From Halomonas sp. (GTDB lineage: Bacteria > Pseudomonadota > Gammaproteobacteria > Pseudomonadales > Halomonadaceae), in assembly GCF_007692655.1 (NCBI RefSeq), contig NZ_REBQ01000076.1:1-47880 (forward strand): DNA of 47,880 nucleotides, read 5' to 3'. The translations under genes and the position numbers were made by a program. The notes below the pieces were generated by a model. The model was not told the origin of the DNA. It ran no database searches and saw only the letters and a list, made by a program, of their open reading frames with translations. Of this stretch, positions 46,340-47,880 are shown piece after piece (position 1 is the stretch's first letter; the number at the start of each line of letters is the position of its first letter).

Positions 46340-47880
46340 CCGCTCACCACGATATTGACCAGTTTGCCGGGTACCACGATCACTTTACGCACGGTGTTGC
46401 CCTCAAGGAAACGCTGAACGTTTTCGTGTTCCATGGCCAGTTTTTCAATCGATGCTTTATCGGCAGTTGCTGCAACTGCAAGACGGGCGCGCAGCTTGCC
46501 GTTCACCTGCACCACCAGCTCGATGCTATCCCGGGTAAGGGCAGACTCATCCACCACCGGCCAGGTCGCTTCAATGGCAGGACCAGAGTGGCCAAGCGCT
46601 TCCCACAGGCTGTGGCAAAGGTGCGGGGTGATCGGCGCAAGCAGCAACACCCCGGCTTCCAGCGCTTCCCGAGTCACCGCCAAACCAAGCTCAGAGGTGT
46701 CGTCGAATTTACCAATGGCGTTGGAGAGCTCCATCACCGCCGCAATGGCGGTATTGAAGGTGGTGCGGCGGCCAATATCATCGCTGGCTTTCTTGATCGT
46801 CTCGTGGGTTTTACGGCGCAGCGCTTTTTGATCGTCATTAAGCGCGCTGATATCCAGCGTGCCGGGCGTGCCTGCCGCCAAGTGCTCATTGACCTGACGC
46901 CACAGGCGCTTCAAGAAGCGGTGGGCACCCTCAACGCCGGAATCCGACCACTCCAATGACTGCTCTGGAGGCGCGGCAAACATCATAAACAGGCGCACGG
47001 TATCCGCACCAAACTTGTCGATCATCGACTGCGGATCAACGCCGTTGTTCTTCGACTTGGACATCTTCTCGATGCCACCCATCTCCACCGGCTCGCCGTC
47101 GCTCATTAAAATAGCGCTCAGCGGGCGGCCTTTCTCATCCCGCTTCACTTCCACATCCGCAGGGTTAAACCACTGCTTGCCGCCGTTATCGGTAGGGCGG
47201 TAGAAGGTCTCAGCGATCACCATGCCTTGAGTGAGCAACTGCTGGAACGGCTCGTCAGAATCGACCAAACCGAAGTCACGCATCAGTTTGTGGAAGAAGC
47301 GCGCGTACAGCAAGTGCAGAATAGCGTGCTCAATACCGCCGATATAGAGATCCACCGGCAGCCAGTAGTTGGCGCGCTCATCCAGCATCGCTTCAGTGTT
47401 ATCGGCGCAGCAGAAGCGCGCGTAGTACCAGGAAGACTCCATAAAGGTGTCGAAGGTGTCGGTTTCCCGGGTCCAGCCGTCGCCCAGGTCAGAGAACGCC
47501 GGCATCTTTTTCAGCGGCGAACCGGAGGCATCCACGGTCACTTCCATGGGCAGCGATACCGGCAGCTCGTCATCGGTGAGCGGCACGGTTTGGCCTTCCG
47601 GGCCATACTTGACCGGAATCGGCGCGCCCCAGTAGCGCTGGCGGGCAACGCCCCAGTCACGTAGGCGGTAGTTGGTTTTAACTTCGCCACGGCCAAGCTC
47701 AGCCAGCTTGGCGGCAATGGCATCGAACGCCTGCTCAAACCCAAGGCCATCGAACTCACCGGAATTGACTACGTTGCCGTACTCGGCATAAGCCGCCTCG
47801 GAAATATCCGCAGGTTGGCCGCTCTCATCGGCAATCACCGCTTTAATCGCAATGCCGTATTTGGTGGCAAACTCCCAGTC
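46336..47880 (-). CDS. leuS: Leucyl-tRNA synthetase, C-terminal part (runs off the window)
   Basis: The last ~514 residues of LeuRS; the frame is open through the window end at 47880. The visible part opens with [13 protein letters not shown] of the editing (CP1) domain, continues with [15 protein letters not shown] and the catalytic [11 protein letters not shown] (KMSKS) motif, then the anticodon-binding helical domain and the C-terminal tail with [11 protein letters not shown]. It is the upstream gene of the leuS-lptE-holA unit; start and HIGH motif lie outside the window. Confidence 0.97.
   Translation of the reverse strand, partial: DWEFATKYGIAIKAVIADESGQPADISEAAYAEYGNVVNSGEFDGLGFEQAFDAIAAKLAELGRGEVKTNYRLRDWGVARQRYWGAPIPVKYGPEGQTVPLTDDELPVSLPMEVTVDASGSPLKKMPAFSDLGDGWTRETDTFDTFMESSWYYARFCCADNTEAMLDERANYWLPVDLYIGGIEHAILHLLYARFFHKLMRDFGLVDSDEPFQQLLTQGMVIAETFYRPTDNGGKQWFNPADVEVKRDEKGRPLSAILMSDGEPVEMGGIEKMSKSKNNGVDPQSMIDKFGADTVRLFMMFAAPPEQSLEWSDSGVEGAHRFLKRLWRQVNEHLAAGTPGTLDISALNDDQKALRRKTHETIKKASDDIGRRTTFNTAIAAVMELSNAIGKFDDTSELGLAVTREALEAGVLLLAPITPHLCHSLWEALGHSGPAIEATWPVVDESALTRDSIELVVQVNGKLRARLAVAATADKASIEKLAMEHENVQRFLEGNTVRKVIVVPGKLVNIVVSG

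Noticed and set aside
47227..47664. 145-codon plus-strand frame opposite leuS
   Set aside because: Antisense shadow of a high-GC conserved gene; no ribosome site or family resemblance.

Overview
This 47.9 kb stretch is bacterial chromosome from a gammaproteobacterium, most likely a Halomonas-like member of the Halomonadaceae (moderately halophilic Oceanospirillales). The evidence is the Pseudomonas-like gene orders (mpl-ubiX; proA-nadD-rsfS-rlmH-mrdA-rodA-mltB-rlpA-dacA-ybeD-lipB-lipA; topA-DUF6586; mfd-gap-nqrA-F-nqrM-sthA), an Na+-translocating NQR operon, the PA2778/PA2779-type pair and the DUF3141 protein. The genus is inferred from protein character and was not tested by a search. Nearly everything is housekeeping; there is no prophage, IS element, CRISPR array, rRNA or tRNA that I can see.

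Left part (1-6.8 kb): a short tandem repeat at the window edge, a membrane-anchored glutaredoxin-like protein, the peptidoglycan recycling ligase Mpl, flavin prenyltransferase UbiX and a LysE/RhtB exporter on the plus strand. Facing them is a three-gene minus-strand operon of two membrane proteins with degenerate GGDEF domains and a DedA-PAP2 fusion protein.

7.0-18.8 kb: the cell-elongation and lipoate cluster. proA, nadD, rsfS and rlmH lead into mrdA (PBP2), rodA, mltB, rlpA, dacA, ybeD and lipB, with lipA convergent. Overlapping stop/start codons show tight coupling at rsfS/rlmH and mltB/rlpA.

19-29.5 kb: a LysR regulator diverges from a 957-residue DUF3141 protein that looks like a PHA-synthase-type alpha/beta hydrolase with a long Ala/Lys/Pro repeat tail. 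Then come topA, a DUF6586 gene, an unknown helical protein, and a cell-envelope module: two YkuD L,D-transpeptidases flanking a Lpp/OprI-type lipoprotein that ends in lysine.

29.6-43.2 kb: mfd diverges from a long-form gap. This is followed by nqrABCDEF, nqrM and sthA, an energy and redox block. No apbE flavin transferase lies between nqrF and nqrM.

43.2-47.9 kb: all minus strand. A PA2778-family C39-like/TPR lipoprotein, its PA2779-family partner, holA, lptE and the C-terminal half of leuS, which runs off the window. leuS-lptE-holA normally sits close to the nadD-lipA cluster; here about 26 kb lies between lipA and holA. The points most worth a second look are the DedA-PAP2/degenerate GGDEF operon, the DUF3141 protein, the L,D-transpeptidase/Lpp module, and a strong intrinsic terminator hairpin embedded in the signal-peptide codons of the PA2778-like gene.
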